64,000 nt of DNA from positions 936,842 to 1,000,841 of the forward strand of contig NZ_MDGT01000003.1 in NCBI RefSeq assembly GCF_001870515.1, written 5' to 3'. The notes beneath the pieces were generated by a model. The model was given only the letters and a program-made list of their open reading frames with translations. It had not been told where the DNA came from and ran no database searches. Position numbers and translations under genes: made by a program. Below, in pieces: positions 30,718 to 40,934 of this stretch (the first letter of the stretch is position 1; each line of letters begins with the position of its first letter). This DNA is from Idiomarina sp. MD25a. Lineage in GTDB: Bacteria > Pseudomonadota > Gammaproteobacteria > Enterobacterales > Alteromonadaceae.

Positions 30718-33408
30718 ATGGAAGAAGTAACGCTCGAAAAGCTGGCCAAAGATGTCGGTACAACAGTTGATCGTCTGATTCAGCAGTTTGCTGAAGCGGG
30801 CATTAAAAAAACGCCTGATGATGGCGTGACAGAAGATGAGAAACAAAAACTATTGGCACATTTGAATAAGCAGCATGGCGGCGGTGGCTCATCTGAGCCC
30901 AGCAAAATGACCCTTAAGCGTAAAACTAAGAGTACGCTGAGTGTCGGTGGTGGTCGTGATGCCAAATCAGTACAAGTCGAAGTGCGCAAAAAGCGTACAT
31001 ATGTAAAACGTTCAGCTGCTGAAGAGCAAGAGCGCGAAGAGCAAGAGCGTCTTGCCGCAGAGAAGGAAGCGGAAGAGGCGAAGCGTCGCGAAGAAGAAGC
31101 CAAAGCCAAGGCGGAAGAAGAAAAACGCCAACAAGCGGAGGCTGAAGCCAAAGCTAAAGCAGCACGCGAGGCTGAAGAAAAAGAGAAAGCGGCTCGTAAA
31201 GAGAAAGAAAAAGCTAAACAGAAAGCGGAAGCAGAACGTCGTGCGGCAATGACGCCGGAGGAACGTGAAGCGGCCGATAAAGCCAAGCAAGAAGCAGATA
31301 AACTACGTATGCAGCAAGAAGAAGAAGCGCGCAAAAAAGCTGAGAAAGAAGCTGAAAAGCAAGCGGAAGAAGCACGTCGTTTAGCTGAAGAAAATGCCAA
31401 GCGTTGGGAAGAAGAAGAGAAAGAGCGTAAAAAAGCGGAACAAGAAGAAGTTCACTTTACCACCTCTTCGACTGCCCAAGAAGCTGAAGATGCTCAAGAT
31501 TATGACGAAGAGCGTAAGTCACGTCGTCGTAACAAAAAGCGTCGTCGTAAAGATGAAGAAGCTGATGAGCGCACCCCGCGTCGTGAGAAACGCCGCAAAG
31601 GTGGTCGCCGTGGCTCAAGCTTGCAACAGGGCTTTAATAAGCCAGCACAACCTGTTGAGCGCGAAGTTAAAATTGGTGAGACCATCACCGTAGGCGAACT
31701 GGCAAGCCGTATGGCGGTCAAGGCGAGTGAGCTGATCAAAACCATGATGAAGATGGGCGAGATGGTGACGATTAACCAGATTCTCGACCAAGAAACAGCT
31801 GCATTAGTGGTTGAAGAGTTAGGTCACAAGCCGGTTGTTGTTAAAGACAACGCGCTTGAGGAAGAGGTGCTATCGGATCGTTCTGAAGGTGGCGAAGAAG
31901 AGCCACGCGCGCCGGTTGTTACTGTAATGGGTCACGTTGACCATGGTAAAACCTCATTGCTTGATTACATCCGTAAGGCGAAAGTTGCGTCGGGTGAGGC
32001 GGGTGGTATTACCCAGCATATTGGTGCGTATCACGTTGAGACCGACCATGGCATGATCACCTTCTTGGATACTCCAGGTCACGCGGCGTTTACTTCGATG
32101 CGTGCACGTGGTGCAGGTGCGACAGACGTTGTTATTCTTGTAGTCGCTGCTGACGATGGTGTCATGCCGCAAACCAAGGAAGCGGTGCAACACGCTAAAG
32201 CGGCCGGTGTACCTATCGTGGTTGCCATCAACAAGATGGATAAAGAAGAAGCTGACCCTGACCGTGTGAAAAACGAGCTGGCACAACATGATGTTATCCC
32301 TGAGGACTGGGGTGGTGATGTGATGTTCGTTCCTGTCTCAGCGCACAGTGGCATGGGTATTGATGAACTACTTGAAGCTATCTTGTTGCAGTCAGAAGTA
32401 CTTGACTTGAAAGCAGAAAAAACAGGTATGGCATCGGGTATCGTGGTCGAATCACGCTTAGACCGTGGTCGCGGTCCCGTTGCGACAGTATTGGTACAGC
32501 GCGGCTTGCTGCGTCAGGGCGACATTGTTCTTTGTGGTCTCGAATATGGTCGTATTCGTGCGATGCGCGACGAGACAGGTAAAGAGATTAAAGAGGCGGG
32601 TCCTTCTATTCCTGTAGAGATTCTCGGTTTGTCGGGTGTCCCTCAAGCGGGTGATGAAGCAACGGTTGTTAAAGACGAGCGTAAAGCACGTGAAGTTGCT
32701 AACTACCGTCAAGGCAAATACCGTGAAGTTAAGCTTGCGAAGCAGCAGAAAGCCAAACTTGAGAATATGTTCGCCAACATGGCCGAAGGTGACGTATCTG
32801 AACTCAATATTGTATTGAAATCAGACGTACAAGGGTCGTTGGAAGCTATCTCTGACGCGCTGGTGAAGTTATCGACAGACGAAGTCAAAGTGAACATCAT
32901 TGGTAGTGGCGTCGGTGGTATCACCGAAACCGATATTTCACTGGCAAGCGCATCGAACGCTATCGTTGTTGGCTTTAACGTACGTGCGGAAGCAGCTGCG
33001 AAGAAGCTGGTCGAGCAAGAAAATGTAGATTTACGCTATTACAGCGTTATCTATGACTTGATCGACGAAGTTAAGCAGGCAATGACGGGTATGTTACGCC
33101 CTGAGTTTAAACAACAAATCATCGGTCTTGCAGAAGTCCGTGATGTGTTTAAATCTCCGAAACTCGGTGCTATTGCAGGTTGTATGGTCACTGAAGGTAT
33201 CGTTAAGCGTTCAGCGCCTATCCGTGTCTTGCGTGACAATGTTGTTATCTATGAAGGTGAGCTGGAATCACTACGCCGCTTTAAAGATGACGTACAAGAA
33301 GTCCGTAATGGTATGGAATGTGGTATCGGCGTTAAGAACTACAACGATGTTAAAGAAGGCGACCAGATCGAGGTGTTTGAGACTGTACAGGTCGAACGTA
33401 CACTGTAA
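30718..33408 (+). CDS. infB: Translation initiation factor IF-2
   Basis: 896 residues. N-terminal IF2_N module (residues 1-50), then a very long charged K/E/A/R-rich region (about 90-310). A second IF2_N-like segment (~315-370) precedes the GTPase domain with G1 GHVDHGKT (405-412), G3 DTPGH and G4 NKMD. Domains II-IV bind initiator tRNA. Shorter isoforms from internal starts, known in E. coli, cannot be judged here. It delivers fMet-tRNA to the 30S subunit, the product of the first gene of this operon. Confidence 0.99.
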   Translation: MEEVTLEKLAKDVGTTVDRLIQQFAEAGIKKTPDDGVTEDEKQKLLAHLNKQHGGGGSSEPSKMTLKRKTKSTLSVGGGRDAKSVQVEVRKKRTYVKRSAAEEQEREEQERLAAEKEAEEAKRREEEAKAKAEEEKRQQAEAEAKAKAAREAEEKEKAARKEKEKAKQKAEAERRAAMTPEEREAADKAKQEADKLRMQQEEEARKKAEKEAEKQAEEARRLAEENAKRWEEEEKERKKAEQEEVHFTTSSTAQEAEDAQDYDEERKSRRRNKKRRRKDEEADERTPRREKRRKGGRRGSSLQQGFNKPAQPVEREVKIGETITVGELASRMAVKASELIKTMMKMGEMVTINQILDQETAALVVEELGHKPVVVKDNALEEEVLSDRSEGGEEEPRAPVVTVMGHVDHGKTSLLDYIRKAKVASGEAGGITQHIGAYHVETDHGMITFLDTPGHAAFTSMRARGAGATDVVILVVAADDGVMPQTKEAVQHAKAAGVPIVVAINKMDKEEADPDRVKNELAQHDVIPEDWGGDVMFVPVSAHSGMGIDELLEAILLQSEVLDLKAEKTGMASGIVVESRLDRGRGPVATVLVQRGLLRQGDIVLCGLEYGRIRAMRDETGKEIKEAGPSIPVEILGLSGVPQAGDEATVVKDERKAREVANYRQGKYREVKLAKQQKAKLENMFANMAEGDVSELNIVLKSDVQGSLEAISDALVKLSTDEVKVNIIGSGVGGITETDISLASASNAIVVGFNVRAEAAAKKLVEQENVDLRYYSVIYDLIDEVKQAMTGMLRPEFKQQIIGLAEVRDVFKSPKLGAIAGCMVTEGIVKRSAPIRVLRDNVVIYEGELESLRRFKDDVQEVRNGMECGIGVKNYNDVKEGDQIEVFETVQVERTL

Positions 33409-33437
33409 ACCTCGATGGCTTGTTTTCGATTATGATA

Positions 33438-33464
33438 AAACCGCGGGCGTCCTGTCCGCGGTTT
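33438..33464 (+). terminator. GC-rich hairpin between infB and rbfA
   Basis: Nine-pair stem AAACCGCGG/CCGCGGTTT (33438-33446 and 33456-33464) with a nine-base loop. The 3' side has TTT then CAGTTT, not a proper T run, so at most a weak terminator or a processing/stability site. The rbfA ATG follows 15 bases later. Confidence 0.4.
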
Positions 33465-33479
33465 CAGTTTGGAAGGGTT

Positions 33480-33857
33480 ATGGCACAAGAATTTAGTCGT
33501 ACAGAACGTGTTCGCCATCAGCTACAGCGCGAAATCGCGATGATTTTGCAACGCGAAGTAAAAGACCCGCGTGTCAGCATGGTGACTGTATCTGATGTTG
33601 AAGTCTCGCGGGACTTGGCGTATGCCAAAGTTTTCGTCACCTTTTTGCATGATGACGATGACCAGGTCAAAGCCGGTCTTAAAGTATTAAACCAAGCGGC
33701 AGGCTTTATTCGCTCATTGTTAGGCAAACGCATCAAAGCGCGTGTGGTTCCAGAACTTAAGTTTCAGCACGATGGCTCGCTTAACGAGGGCATTCGAATG
33801 AGTCGTTTGGTGGATGAAGCGCGTAAGCGGGATAAGAACGGATCTGAGGGTGAATAA
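33480..33857 (+). CDS. rbfA: 30S ribosome-binding factor A
   Basis: 125 residues from the ATG at 33480, with GGAAGGG just upstream; an earlier start at 33420 would lie inside the hairpin region and give a non-homologous N-terminus. KH-type fold with [26 protein letters not shown] and [11 protein letters not shown]. Cold-shock factor for 16S rRNA 5' end processing. Its stop abuts the truB ATG. Confidence 0.97.
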   Translation: MAQEFSRTERVRHQLQREIAMILQREVKDPRVSMVTVSDVEVSRDLAYAKVFVTFLHDDDDQVKAGLKVLNQAAGFIRSLLGKRIKARVVPELKFQHDGSLNEGIRMSRLVDEARKRDKNGSEGE

Positions 33858-34817
33858 ATGGGTCAGGCACGTCCGCGTAAGGGTCGGCCAATAAACGGCG
33901 TACTGTTACTCGATAAACCCAAAGAAATGACATCTAACCGTGCAATCCAAGTGATTAAACGGTTATACGAAGCACAGAAAGTCGGCCATACCGGTGCGCT
34001 TGATCCGCTAGCTACCGGGTTATTGCCGGTTTGCCTCGGCGAAGCGACTAAGTTTTCGCAGTATTTGTTAGATGCGGATAAAGCCTATCGGGTTGAGGCG
34101 CAACTTGGTGTTCGCACCAGCACCAGTGACGCCGAAGGCGAGGTGGTTGAACAAAACCCGGTTCAGGTGTCCGATGCGCAGTTGGATGAAATCATCGAAC
34201 AATTTATCGGTGAACAAACTCAGACTCCGTCCATCTATTCGGCGCTGAAGTACGAAGGTAAGCCACTTTATTATTACGCTCGGCGGGGTATTGAAGTGCC
34301 GCGTAAAACGCGCACGATAAGTATTCATGGAATTGAGCTGCTGCATCGTGATGGTGACTTTGTGACCTTGCAAGTCGCCTGTTCAAAAGGGACTTATATT
34401 CGTACGTTAGTGGATGACATGGGTCAAGCGCTCGGCTGCGGCGCTCATGTACGCGATTTGCATCGCACCCACGTAGCGAATTTGACGGATGACCAGCAAT
34501 GGTCACTTGATGCCCTTGAAACGTTGTCGGATGAACAGCGATTAGCCTGCCTTCAACCTGTTGATACCTTACTGAGTGCCTTGCCCACGCAGACGATTAG
34601 TCAGTCTGAGGCACGTGATGTCATGCACGGGCAGCCGGTGTTTAATCGTACACTGGATACAATGGCAGTGGGCGATGAATGCCGTTTGTGTGCCGAAAAT
34701 AATGACGGTGAACCGGTGTTTGTGGGTGTTGTAGCGCTACGTAAAGATGGCAAACTGTGGCCCAAGCGTGTGCTTGCACTGGAATATTGCGGTTTTCAGT
34801 TGTCCGATTTGAAATAG
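33858..34817 (+). CDS. truB: tRNA pseudouridine(55) synthase
   Basis: 319 residues. The catalytic Asp is in GHTGALDPLATGLLPVC; further motifs KAYRVEAQLGVRTSTSDAEG and CSKGTYIRTLVDDMG; C-terminal PUA-like domain. It isomerises U55 in the T loop of tRNAs. The ATG follows the rbfA stop with no gap, so it is translationally coupled. Confidence 0.98.
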   Translation: MGQARPRKGRPINGVLLLDKPKEMTSNRAIQVIKRLYEAQKVGHTGALDPLATGLLPVCLGEATKFSQYLLDADKAYRVEAQLGVRTSTSDAEGEVVEQNPVQVSDAQLDEIIEQFIGEQTQTPSIYSALKYEGKPLYYYARRGIEVPRKTRTISIHGIELLHRDGDFVTLQVACSKGTYIRTLVDDMGQALGCGAHVRDLHRTHVANLTDDQQWSLDALETLSDEQRLACLQPVDTLLSALPTQTISQSEARDVMHGQPVFNRTLDTMAVGDECRLCAENNDGEPVFVGVVALRKDGKLWPKRVLALEYCGFQLSDLK

Positions 34818-34820
34818 TCA

Positions 34821-34848
34821 TTGAAATATTCGCTGAGCGCCTTATAAT
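34821..34848 (+). promoter_or_regulatory. Sigma70 promoter of rpsO
   Basis: TTGAAA (34821-34826), 16-base spacer, TATAAT (34843-34848), right after the truB stop and 64 bases before the rpsO ATG. E. coli rpsO also has its own promoter here; the short leader would be the place for S15 autoregulation, which I cannot fold reliably by eye. Confidence 0.8.
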
Positions 34849-34912
34849 ACGCGCTCTCTCCGCTGCTGAATTAGTGATCGGAAGCGGGTCATTTAAAACT
34901 TAAGGAGTTATT

Positions 34913-35182
34913 ATGTCACTAACTGTTGAGCAAAAAGCAGAAATCGTAAAAGAATTTGGTCAAGGCGAGAACGATACGGGTTCTCCTGAAGTGCAAATCG
35001 CTTTGTTGACTAAAAACTTGGCGGAATTGCAAGGCCACTTTAAAGCGCACAAGAAAGACCACCACTCACGTCGTGGATTGTTGCGTATGGTAAGTCAGCG
35101 TCGTAAATTGCTAGATTACCTTAAAAAGAAAGATCAAAGCCGTTATGTCGCGGTTGTTGAAAAGCTTGGCATCCGTCGCTAA
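34913..35182 (+). CDS. rpsO: 30S ribosomal protein S15
   Basis: 89 residues, the standard length. Signature [34 protein letters not shown] binds the 16S rRNA three-way junction. AAGGAG precedes the ATG. It has its own promoter and a strong terminator, and precedes pnp as in E. coli. Confidence 0.99.
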   Translation: MSLTVEQKAEIVKEFGQGENDTGSPEVQIALLTKNLAELQGHFKAHKKDHHSRRGLLRMVSQRRKLLDYLKKKDQSRYVAVVEKLGIRR

Positions 35183-35196
35183 GTCAAAAGATTTCG

Positions 35197-35225
35197 AAAA
35201 AAGGGCCCTTTGGGGCCCTTTTTTT
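35197..35225 (+). terminator. Rho-independent terminator after rpsO
   Basis: 12-pair stem (35197-35208 with 35213-35224; core GGGCCC), four-base loop, T run. It separates rpsO from pnp, although readthrough into pnp is known in E. coli. Confidence 0.93.
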
Positions 35226-35304
35226 ATGCTTATTTTTTGTTAAGGGGTCTTAATTCTGTCATCTATGCCTTATACTATGTGACGATTGAAAATAGATAGA
35301 AAAC

Positions 35305-35324
35305 GAACACCAATCCGGGTGTTC
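35305..35324 (+). promoter_or_regulatory. Stem-loop in the pnp leader
   Basis: GAACACC (35305-35311) and GGTGTTC (35318-35324) with a six-base loop, ending 29 bases before the pnp start. In E. coli the pnp leader forms a stem cut by RNase III, the basis of PNPase autocontrol. This stem is short for RNase III, so only the analogy is suggested. Confidence 0.45.
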
Positions 35325-35353
35325 ACATTCAGTTAGGTAAAGGAAAGCAAAAC

Positions 35354-37495
35354 GTGAATCCAATAACTAAACAATTTCAGTATGGTCAACACACAGTTAC
35401 ATTGGAAACGGGCGTTGTAGCTCGTCAAGCGACTGCGGCTGTCATGGCCAGCATGGACGATACAACCGTACTTGTCAGCGTAGTAGCTAAGAAAGAAGCG
35501 CGTGAAGGACAAGACTTTTTCCCGCTAACGGTTAACTATCAAGAAAAGACCTATGCAGCGGGTAAAATCCCAGGTGGTTTCTTTAAACGTGAAGGCCGTC
35601 CTAGCGAAAACGAGACATTGACATCACGTCTGATCGATCGCCCGATTCGTCCATTGTTCCCTGAAGGGTTCATGAACGAAGTACAAGTGGTCGCTACCGT
35701 TGTTTCGGTAAACCCACAAGTAAGCCCAGATCTCGTAGCAATGATTGGTACCTCGGCAGCACTCGCTATCTCTGGCGTGCCATTTAACGGTCCAATTGGT
35801 GCTGCACGCGTTGGTGTAATCAACGACGAATATGTACTTAACCCAACTCAAGATGAACTCGCTGAATCAAAGCTCGATTTGATGGTTGCCGGTACGCAAC
35901 AAGCGGTCTTGATGGTTGAATCAGAAGCCAACCTTTTATCAGAAGACACCATGCTTGGCGCAGTGATGTTTGGTCATGAGTCGATGCAAGTTGTGGTCGA
36001 TGCGATCAATGAATTTGCTCAAGAAGCGGGTAAAGAAAAATGGGATTGGCAGGCACCGCAAAAAGACGCCACTTTGGTTGAGAAAGTGAAATCACTCGCC
36101 GAAGCGGGCATTGGTGAAGCCTATCGTATTACTGACAAAGCTGAGCGCTACGGCAAGATCGCTGAAGTTAAGCAAGCGATGATTGAGCAACTCGTTGCTG
36201 AAAACGAAGAAGCCGATACTGATGAAGCGGGCAAAATCTTCCACGACGTCGAAAAAGATATCGTGCGTAGCCGCATCTTAGCGGGCGAAAAGCGTATTGA
36301 CGGCCGTGACCCAGACATGGTGCGTGCTATCAGTGTAGCAACAGGCGTGTTGCCACGTACTCACGGTTCAGCCTTGTTTACGCGTGGAGAAACTCAGGCG
36401 TTAGTTACAGCGACGCTCGGCACTGACCGTGACGCGCAGATGATTGACGAATTGACTGGCACGTCAACGAGTCGTTTCTTGCTGCATTATAACTTCCCTC
36501 CTTACTGTGTGGGTGAGACCGGTATGGTCGGTGCGCCTAAACGCCGTGAGATTGGTCATGGTCGTCTTGCTAAGCGTGGTATTCAAGCGGTTATGCCGAG
36601 CCACGAAGAGTTCCCATATACCGTTCGTGTGGTGTCTGAAATCACAGAATCAAATGGTTCTAGTTCAATGGCATCAGTGTGTGGTTCTTCGTTAGCATTG
36701 ATGGATGCAGGCGTTCCAATCAAGTCTTCAGTAGCGGGTATCGCTATGGGGCTTGTTAAAGAGGGCGATAAGCACGTTGTCTTGTCTGACATTTTAGGTG
36801 ATGAAGATCACTTAGGTGACATGGACTTTAAAGTAGCCGGTAACAACGAAGGTATTACCGCGTTGCAGATGGATATCAAAATTGATGGTATCACTCGCGA
36901 CATCATGGAAAGCGCGCTAGGCCAAGCTAAAGCAGCACGTTTGCACATCTTATCTGTGATGGATGAGGCGATTGGTGAACACCGTGATGAGCTGTCTACT
37001 TACGCACCTCGCTTCACGACCATCAAGATTGATCAAGATAAGATCAAAGACGTGATTGGTAAAGGTGGCGCGGTTATCCGTGAGTTGACTGAGTCAACCA
37101 ATACCAACATTGAAATTGGTGATGACGGTACTATTAAGATCGCTGCTAGCGACCAAAATGATGCCGACGCAGCCATTAAGCGTATTAAAGAGCTGACTGC
37201 TGAAATTGAAGTAGGCAAAATCTATCAAGGTAAAGTTGCACGTATCGTGGACTTCGGTGCGTTCGTTACGGTATTACCGGGTAAAGATGGCTTGGTACAC
37301 ATTTCACAAATCGCTGAAGAACGTGTGAATGATGTCAATGACTACTTGAAAGTCGGTGACACAGTGCCAGTTAAAGTGCTTGAAATTGACCGTCAAGGCC
37401 GTGTTCGTTTGAGCATGAAAGAAGCGGCTGAAAAGCCCGCTGAAGCCAGCAACGAACAAGCAACCGAGCAAACTGAAGAGAAAAGCGAAGATTAA
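35354..37495 (+). CDS. pnp: Polyribonucleotide nucleotidyltransferase (PNPase)
   Basis: 713 residues from GTG at 35354 with AAAGGAAAG upstream; the start matches E. coli (MLNPIVRKFQYGQ). Two RNase PH domains: [30 protein letters not shown] in the first and the [15 protein letters not shown] core in the second. A KH domain ([15 protein letters not shown]) and an S1 domain ([24 protein letters not shown]) follow, then a low-complexity acidic tail. It is a 3'-5' phosphorolytic exonuclease and degradosome partner. Confidence 0.98.
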   Translation: MNPITKQFQYGQHTVTLETGVVARQATAAVMASMDDTTVLVSVVAKKEAREGQDFFPLTVNYQEKTYAAGKIPGGFFKREGRPSENETLTSRLIDRPIRPLFPEGFMNEVQVVATVVSVNPQVSPDLVAMIGTSAALAISGVPFNGPIGAARVGVINDEYVLNPTQDELAESKLDLMVAGTQQAVLMVESEANLLSEDTMLGAVMFGHESMQVVVDAINEFAQEAGKEKWDWQAPQKDATLVEKVKSLAEAGIGEAYRITDKAERYGKIAEVKQAMIEQLVAENEEADTDEAGKIFHDVEKDIVRSRILAGEKRIDGRDPDMVRAISVATGVLPRTHGSALFTRGETQALVTATLGTDRDAQMIDELTGTSTSRFLLHYNFPPYCVGETGMVGAPKRREIGHGRLAKRGIQAVMPSHEEFPYTVRVVSEITESNGSSSMASVCGSSLALMDAGVPIKSSVAGIAMGLVKEGDKHVVLSDILGDEDHLGDMDFKVAGNNEGITALQMDIKIDGITRDIMESALGQAKAARLHILSVMDEAIGEHRDELSTYAPRFTTIKIDQDKIKDVIGKGGAVIRELTESTNTNIEIGDDGTIKIAASDQNDADAAIKRIKELTAEIEVGKIYQGKVARIVDFGAFVTVLPGKDGLVHISQIAEERVNDVNDYLKVGDTVPVKVLEIDRQGRVRLSMKEAAEKPAEASNEQATEQTEEKSED

Positions 37496-37514
37496 TCGTT
37501 AATCTTTATTCAGT

Positions 37515-37551
37515 AAAAGCCCTGTTGAGCTAGCTCAACGGGGCTTTTTTT
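37515..37551 (+). terminator. Rho-independent terminator after pnp
   Basis: Long stem (37515-37530 with 37533-37548), one T-G wobble, two-base loop, seven or more T. It ends the pnp transcript 35 bases before nlpI. Confidence 0.93.
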
Positions 37552-37585
37552 GCTCTAATGGAGTAAATTCTTAAGGGTATTTTCT

Positions 37586-38467
37586 ATGCGATTACTTTCT
37601 TTGGCAGCGTTGCTTGCTATGACCCTAACAGGATGTGCAACCCAGCCGGCGAATCAAGCAAAGCAAGTCGCAGCACCGACACCCAATGTGGTGTTAGCTG
37701 AACCCGAGCAAGCTGAATTTCGCTATGAAATCGAGATCGCGCGTATTAATCAGATGGTTAGCGACGACTCGTTATCTGACGAAGAGTTGGCTTTCGCTTA
37801 TTATCGTCGCGGAGCGCTGTATGACGCGCTCGGTTTACGCACCTTATCGCGCATGGATTTCATGCGAGCGATTGAGATTCAGCCGCGTTTAGCTGATGCT
37901 TATAACTATCTAGGTATACAGTACACCGAGTTAGGTGAGTTTGACTTTGCTTTTGAGGCACTTGATTCTGCACTTGAACTGGACCCTGACCACCCGTATG
38001 CATTGCTTAATCGCGGTATCGCTGAGTACTACGACAATCGAGTAAAGTTTGCAGTCAATGACTTCCAGCAACACCTTAACAACGATCCCAGTGACCCTTA
38101 TCGCGTGATTTGGTTGTTCTTGGCGCAATATCGTGAGTCACCCAATGAAGCACTTAACGCACTTGCACGTAACCAGCAAGGCATTGACGAAGAAGATTGG
38201 GCAAATCGGATTATTGAGTTGTACTTGGGAGAACTCAGTGAGAGCGAGTTTTTGCAACAGCTTACAACCCAGTTACGAGGGGATGAAACCCTAGCCGAAC
38301 GTCTGTGCGAGGCTTACTTTTACCTCGGTAAATACAGTCAGCGTCAGCAACAGTGGAGTAAAGCAGCAAATTACTTTAAGTTGGCACTAACGACCAATGT
38401 GCATGAATTTGTTGAGCATCGTTATGCTGATATTGAATTGGAGCAAACCCGCAAACAACTGCAATGA
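37586..38467 (+). CDS. nlpI: Lipoprotein NlpI (TPR protein)
   Basis: 293 residues (E. coli 294). Lipobox LTGC (C17). Tetratricopeptide repeats: the clearest are FAYYRRGALYDALGLRTLSR, DAYNYLGIQYTELGEFDFAF and YALLNRGIAEYYDNRVKFAV, one after another from about residue 70 to 170. In E. coli NlpI is an outer-membrane lipoprotein adaptor that hands peptidoglycan hydrolases such as MepS to the protease Prc. It follows pnp as in E. coli. Its stop overlaps the next gene by four bases (ATGA). Confidence 0.93.
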   Translation: MRLLSLAALLAMTLTGCATQPANQAKQVAAPTPNVVLAEPEQAEFRYEIEIARINQMVSDDSLSDEELAFAYYRRGALYDALGLRTLSRMDFMRAIEIQPRLADAYNYLGIQYTELGEFDFAFEALDSALELDPDHPYALLNRGIAEYYDNRVKFAVNDFQQHLNNDPSDPYRVIWLFLAQYRESPNEALNALARNQQGIDEEDWANRIIELYLGELSESEFLQQLTTQLRGDETLAERLCEAYFYLGKYSQRQQQWSKAANYFKLALTTNVHEFVEHRYADIELEQTRKQLQ

Positions 38468-39648
38468 AAACCTTCTGTGTTCTAATAGTGGTCACTCTGG
38501 CGGTGACCCTTATTGCTCAAGATACTTATCCCACCTCAACACAATTGCGTTGGTCCGCGGCGCTTAAAGGAGACGCTAGTGCCCAGTTTGAAGTGGGTGA
38601 ACTTTATTGGCACAAGCAACGCGCCAGTGATGCGTTAATATGGTGGCAACGTGCCGCCCAAAATGGTTCGCAAAACGCCATTAAGCAACTACAGTCCGAA
38701 TTTCCGCAACACAATAGACGTTGGCTCAATATCGCTGCCAAACAAGGCGACGAGAGCGCTCAGCAGCAGTTAGCCGATTTGGCATTACACGATCCGGTGG
38801 TCGCTTGGTCAGATTGGTATGAGCGCTTTGGTGAGTCTGAACTATCCGCTCGAGCGCGCAAACTTATCGCCGCGCAAAATAAACAGTTGTGTACTATCGT
38901 TGTGCCTGTCATCGCACGTTCAAACGCGAGCAAAGCGCGTTATGTTGCACTGCTTAACGCGGTCAGTAGTACGCAAGGCGAATTCAGTGATAACCCTGTG
39001 TGCTTTGCTTGGCAGCGTAAACCCGAACAACACTGTTCAGTGGCGGATAATCAACAAGCGCAATGTGATGAGGCATACTTATCCAGCGCCGTGAGAACCA
39101 TTATTTTTGCCGAGGCAGGACGCTCTTATACACGCCCTAAAGTGATGGTACTTGGACAACGAGCCGACAGTGATGTGATTAAGCATGAATGGGCACATTG
39201 GCTCGGTTTTGCTGATGAGTATGCCATGCGTATGCCGTATGCGAGAGATTTTTGCTTAGGACGCTATGCCAGCCAGCCGGTCAATATCGTGGTTACGGAA
39301 AAGCAACGCATGACAAGCGATGAATTACGGGCATTATGGCATCGACTGCCGTGGCGCGAACAGGTAAGCGATTGGCGCATGCTGGCACATCCATTGGGTG
39401 CCGACCAGTGGCAGTTGGGGTCTTCAAATAACTTAGAGCGTGTCGGATTATATGCTGCGCAGACTTGCGAGGCTGTAGCGGGACGCTTTGCATGGAAGCC
39501 TGTTGCGCAAGAAACCTTAATGGAACGCCATCAATCGGGTGTCTGGCCCGAACTATATCAGCGACTACAAAAGCCCTTTTTATTGCATGACAGCCAATTG
39601 AGCCAACATCAAGATAGGGCACAAGAACGCGAAAAACCACACCAATGA
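38464..39648 (+). CDS. Unrecognised secreted Sel1-repeat protein with a HExxHxxGxxD zinc motif
   Basis: 394 residues. The N-terminal hydrophobic segment (1-18) looks like a signal peptide without a lipobox. Residues ~28-105 are two Sel1-like repeats: AALKGDASAQFEVGELYW with ALIWWQRAAQNGS, then LNIAAKQGDESAQQQLADLA. Residues 241-251 read HEWAHWLGFAD followed by EY, a HExxHxxGxxD zinc-protease signature like that of metzincins and M64 peptidases (HExGHxxxGLADEY). Six cysteines in the mature part suggest disulfides. I do not recognise the family. It starts inside the nlpI stop (ATGA), so the two are probably cotranslated. The last 69 bases overlap the MAPEG gene on the other strand. Confidence 0.82.
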   Translation: MKTFCVLIVVTLAVTLIAQDTYPTSTQLRWSAALKGDASAQFEVGELYWHKQRASDALIWWQRAAQNGSQNAIKQLQSEFPQHNRRWLNIAAKQGDESAQQQLADLALHDPVVAWSDWYERFGESELSARARKLIAAQNKQLCTIVVPVIARSNASKARYVALLNAVSSTQGEFSDNPVCFAWQRKPEQHCSVADNQQAQCDEAYLSSAVRTIIFAEAGRSYTRPKVMVLGQRADSDVIKHEWAHWLGFADEYAMRMPYARDFCLGRYASQPVNIVVTEKQRMTSDELRALWHRLPWREQVSDWRMLAHPLGADQWQLGSSNNLERVGLYAAQTCEAVAGRFAWKPVAQETLMERHQSGVWPELYQRLQKPFLLHDSQLSQHQDRAQEREKPHQ

Positions 39649-39972
39649 GCGTAGCTTATCCCAATTAAGCAAATAAAGGATGTTGTAAGCGATGCGAAGT
39701 ACAATGAAGCTGACCGCAAGTGCTATGGCATGCGGACTGATTTGCTCGCTGGCCAAGTTAGCGAGTACAGCGGCTGCGTAGAGCGGAAATGCCTCGTAAG
39801 CATTATAATGTGCCGCCACAGCGCGCGCACCAACACCTGTGAGGCGGGATTGTTGAGCGCGCGGGTGGTGGTTGTCATAGCGGCTTTCGCGATTCTGAAA
39901 AAACACCACAGGCGCCTTAGCCAGAACCGGCAAGACACCTGCGATTAATAAACACCAAAGTAGTGTGCTCAT
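39580..39972 (-). CDS. MAPEG-family membrane protein
   Basis: 130 residues, four hydrophobic segments. The MAPEG pattern is visible: polar loop [20 protein letters not shown], then [21 protein letters not shown] with the conserved N-x-E-x-F/P region. Relatives are glutathione-linked or eicosanoid-type membrane enzymes; bacterial members have no fixed role. Its start overlaps the lipA stop (ATGA). Its 3' end overlaps the Sel1/HExxH gene tail-to-tail by 69 bases. Confidence 0.85.
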   Translation of the reverse strand: MSTLLWCLLIAGVLPVLAKAPVVFFQNRESRYDNHHPRAQQSRLTGVGARAVAAHYNAYEAFPLYAAAVLANLASEQISPHAIALAVSFIVLRIAYNILYLLNWDKLRSLVWFFAFLCPILMLAQLAVMQ

Positions 39973-40934
39973 CGTACGGTTTCACCCGCTGCTTGTAGAT
40001 CGGCATGGTACGATGAACGCACTAATGGTCCACTCGCGATATGGCTAAAGCCCATCTCCACGCCTGCAACACGCAGTTCCTCGAACTCGTCAGGGTGAAC
40101 GTAACGTGCGACCGGAATATGATGACGGCTTGGTTGTAGATATTGACCAATCGTCAGCATATCGCAATCATGAGCACGTAAATCGCGCATCACCTCTAAG
40201 ATCTCTTCTTTAGTTTCACCTAAGCCAACCATGAGACCCGACTTCGTGCGCACATCCGGACGCGCTTCCTTGTATTTCTTCAGCAAGTCCAGTGACCACT
40301 GGTAGTTTGCGCCAGGACGCGCGGCTTTATATAAACGCGGCACTGTCTCTAAGTTGTGATTGAATACATCAGGTGCCTCATCCGATAAAATATCTAGCGC
40401 TACTTTCATACGCCCGCGGAAGTCAGGCACCAATATCTCGACTTGAATTTCCGGCGTGTATTTACGGATTTCGCGGACACAATCGGCAAAGTGTTGCGCA
40501 CCACCATCACGCAAATCATCGCGATCAACAGAGGTAATAACGACATATTTCACACCCATGTCATGGATGGTCTTGCCGAGTTTTACAGCCTCTTCTGGAT
40601 CAGGCGGCAACGGACGCCCATGGGCGACATCGCAGAATGGACAGCGGCGCGTACAGATATCACCCAGGATCATAAAGCTTGCTGTACCGTGATTAAAACA
40701 CTCAGGTAGGTTTGGGCAAGAAGCCTCCTCACATACTGAGTGTAAACCGTGACTGCGCATGGCCTGTTTAATTTCGTCAATGCGCTGTGTGTTGGAAGGT
40801 AGCTTGACCTTCAACCACGAAGGTTTGCGCAACATCTGATCGCGTTCAGTCGGAACGATCTGAACAGGAATAAGGGCCATTTTGTCGGCATCGCGCATTT
40901 TGACGCCGGGTTCCACTCTAACTGGCTTTGACAT
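39969..40934 (-). CDS. lipA: Lipoyl synthase
   Basis: 321 residues from the ATG at 40934, exactly the E. coli length. A TTG 15 codons upstream (40979) has no ribosome-binding site and is rejected. Two iron-sulfur sites: [12 protein letters not shown] (auxiliary cluster) and CTRRCPFC (radical-SAM cluster). The C-terminal RSSYHA serine motif is conserved. It inserts two sulfurs into octanoyl groups on lipoyl domains. The start overlaps the end of lipB by 17 bases. Confidence 0.97.
   Translation of the reverse strand: MSKPVRVEPGVKMRDADKMALIPVQIVPTERDQMLRKPSWLKVKLPSNTQRIDEIKQAMRSHGLHSVCEEASCPNLPECFNHGTASFMILGDICTRRCPFCDVAHGRPLPPDPEEAVKLGKTIHDMGVKYVVITSVDRDDLRDGGAQHFADCVREIRKYTPEIQVEILVPDFRGRMKVALDILSDEAPDVFNHNLETVPRLYKAARPGANYQWSLDLLKKYKEARPDVRTKSGLMVGLGETKEEILEVMRDLRAHDCDMLTIGQYLQPSRHHIPVARYVHPDEFEELRVAGVEMGFSHIASGPLVRSSYHADLQAAGETVR

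Noticed and set aside
30780-31400. 206-codon minus-strand reading frame inside infB
   Set aside because: It mirrors the K/E/A-rich coding region of IF-2; its serine/alanine/phenylalanine-rich product reflects codon composition only.
31020-31440. Repeated GAAGAA-type tract as a DNA repeat array or CRISPR
   Set aside because: It is the coding sequence of the charged region of IF-2; no regular repeat-spacer pattern.
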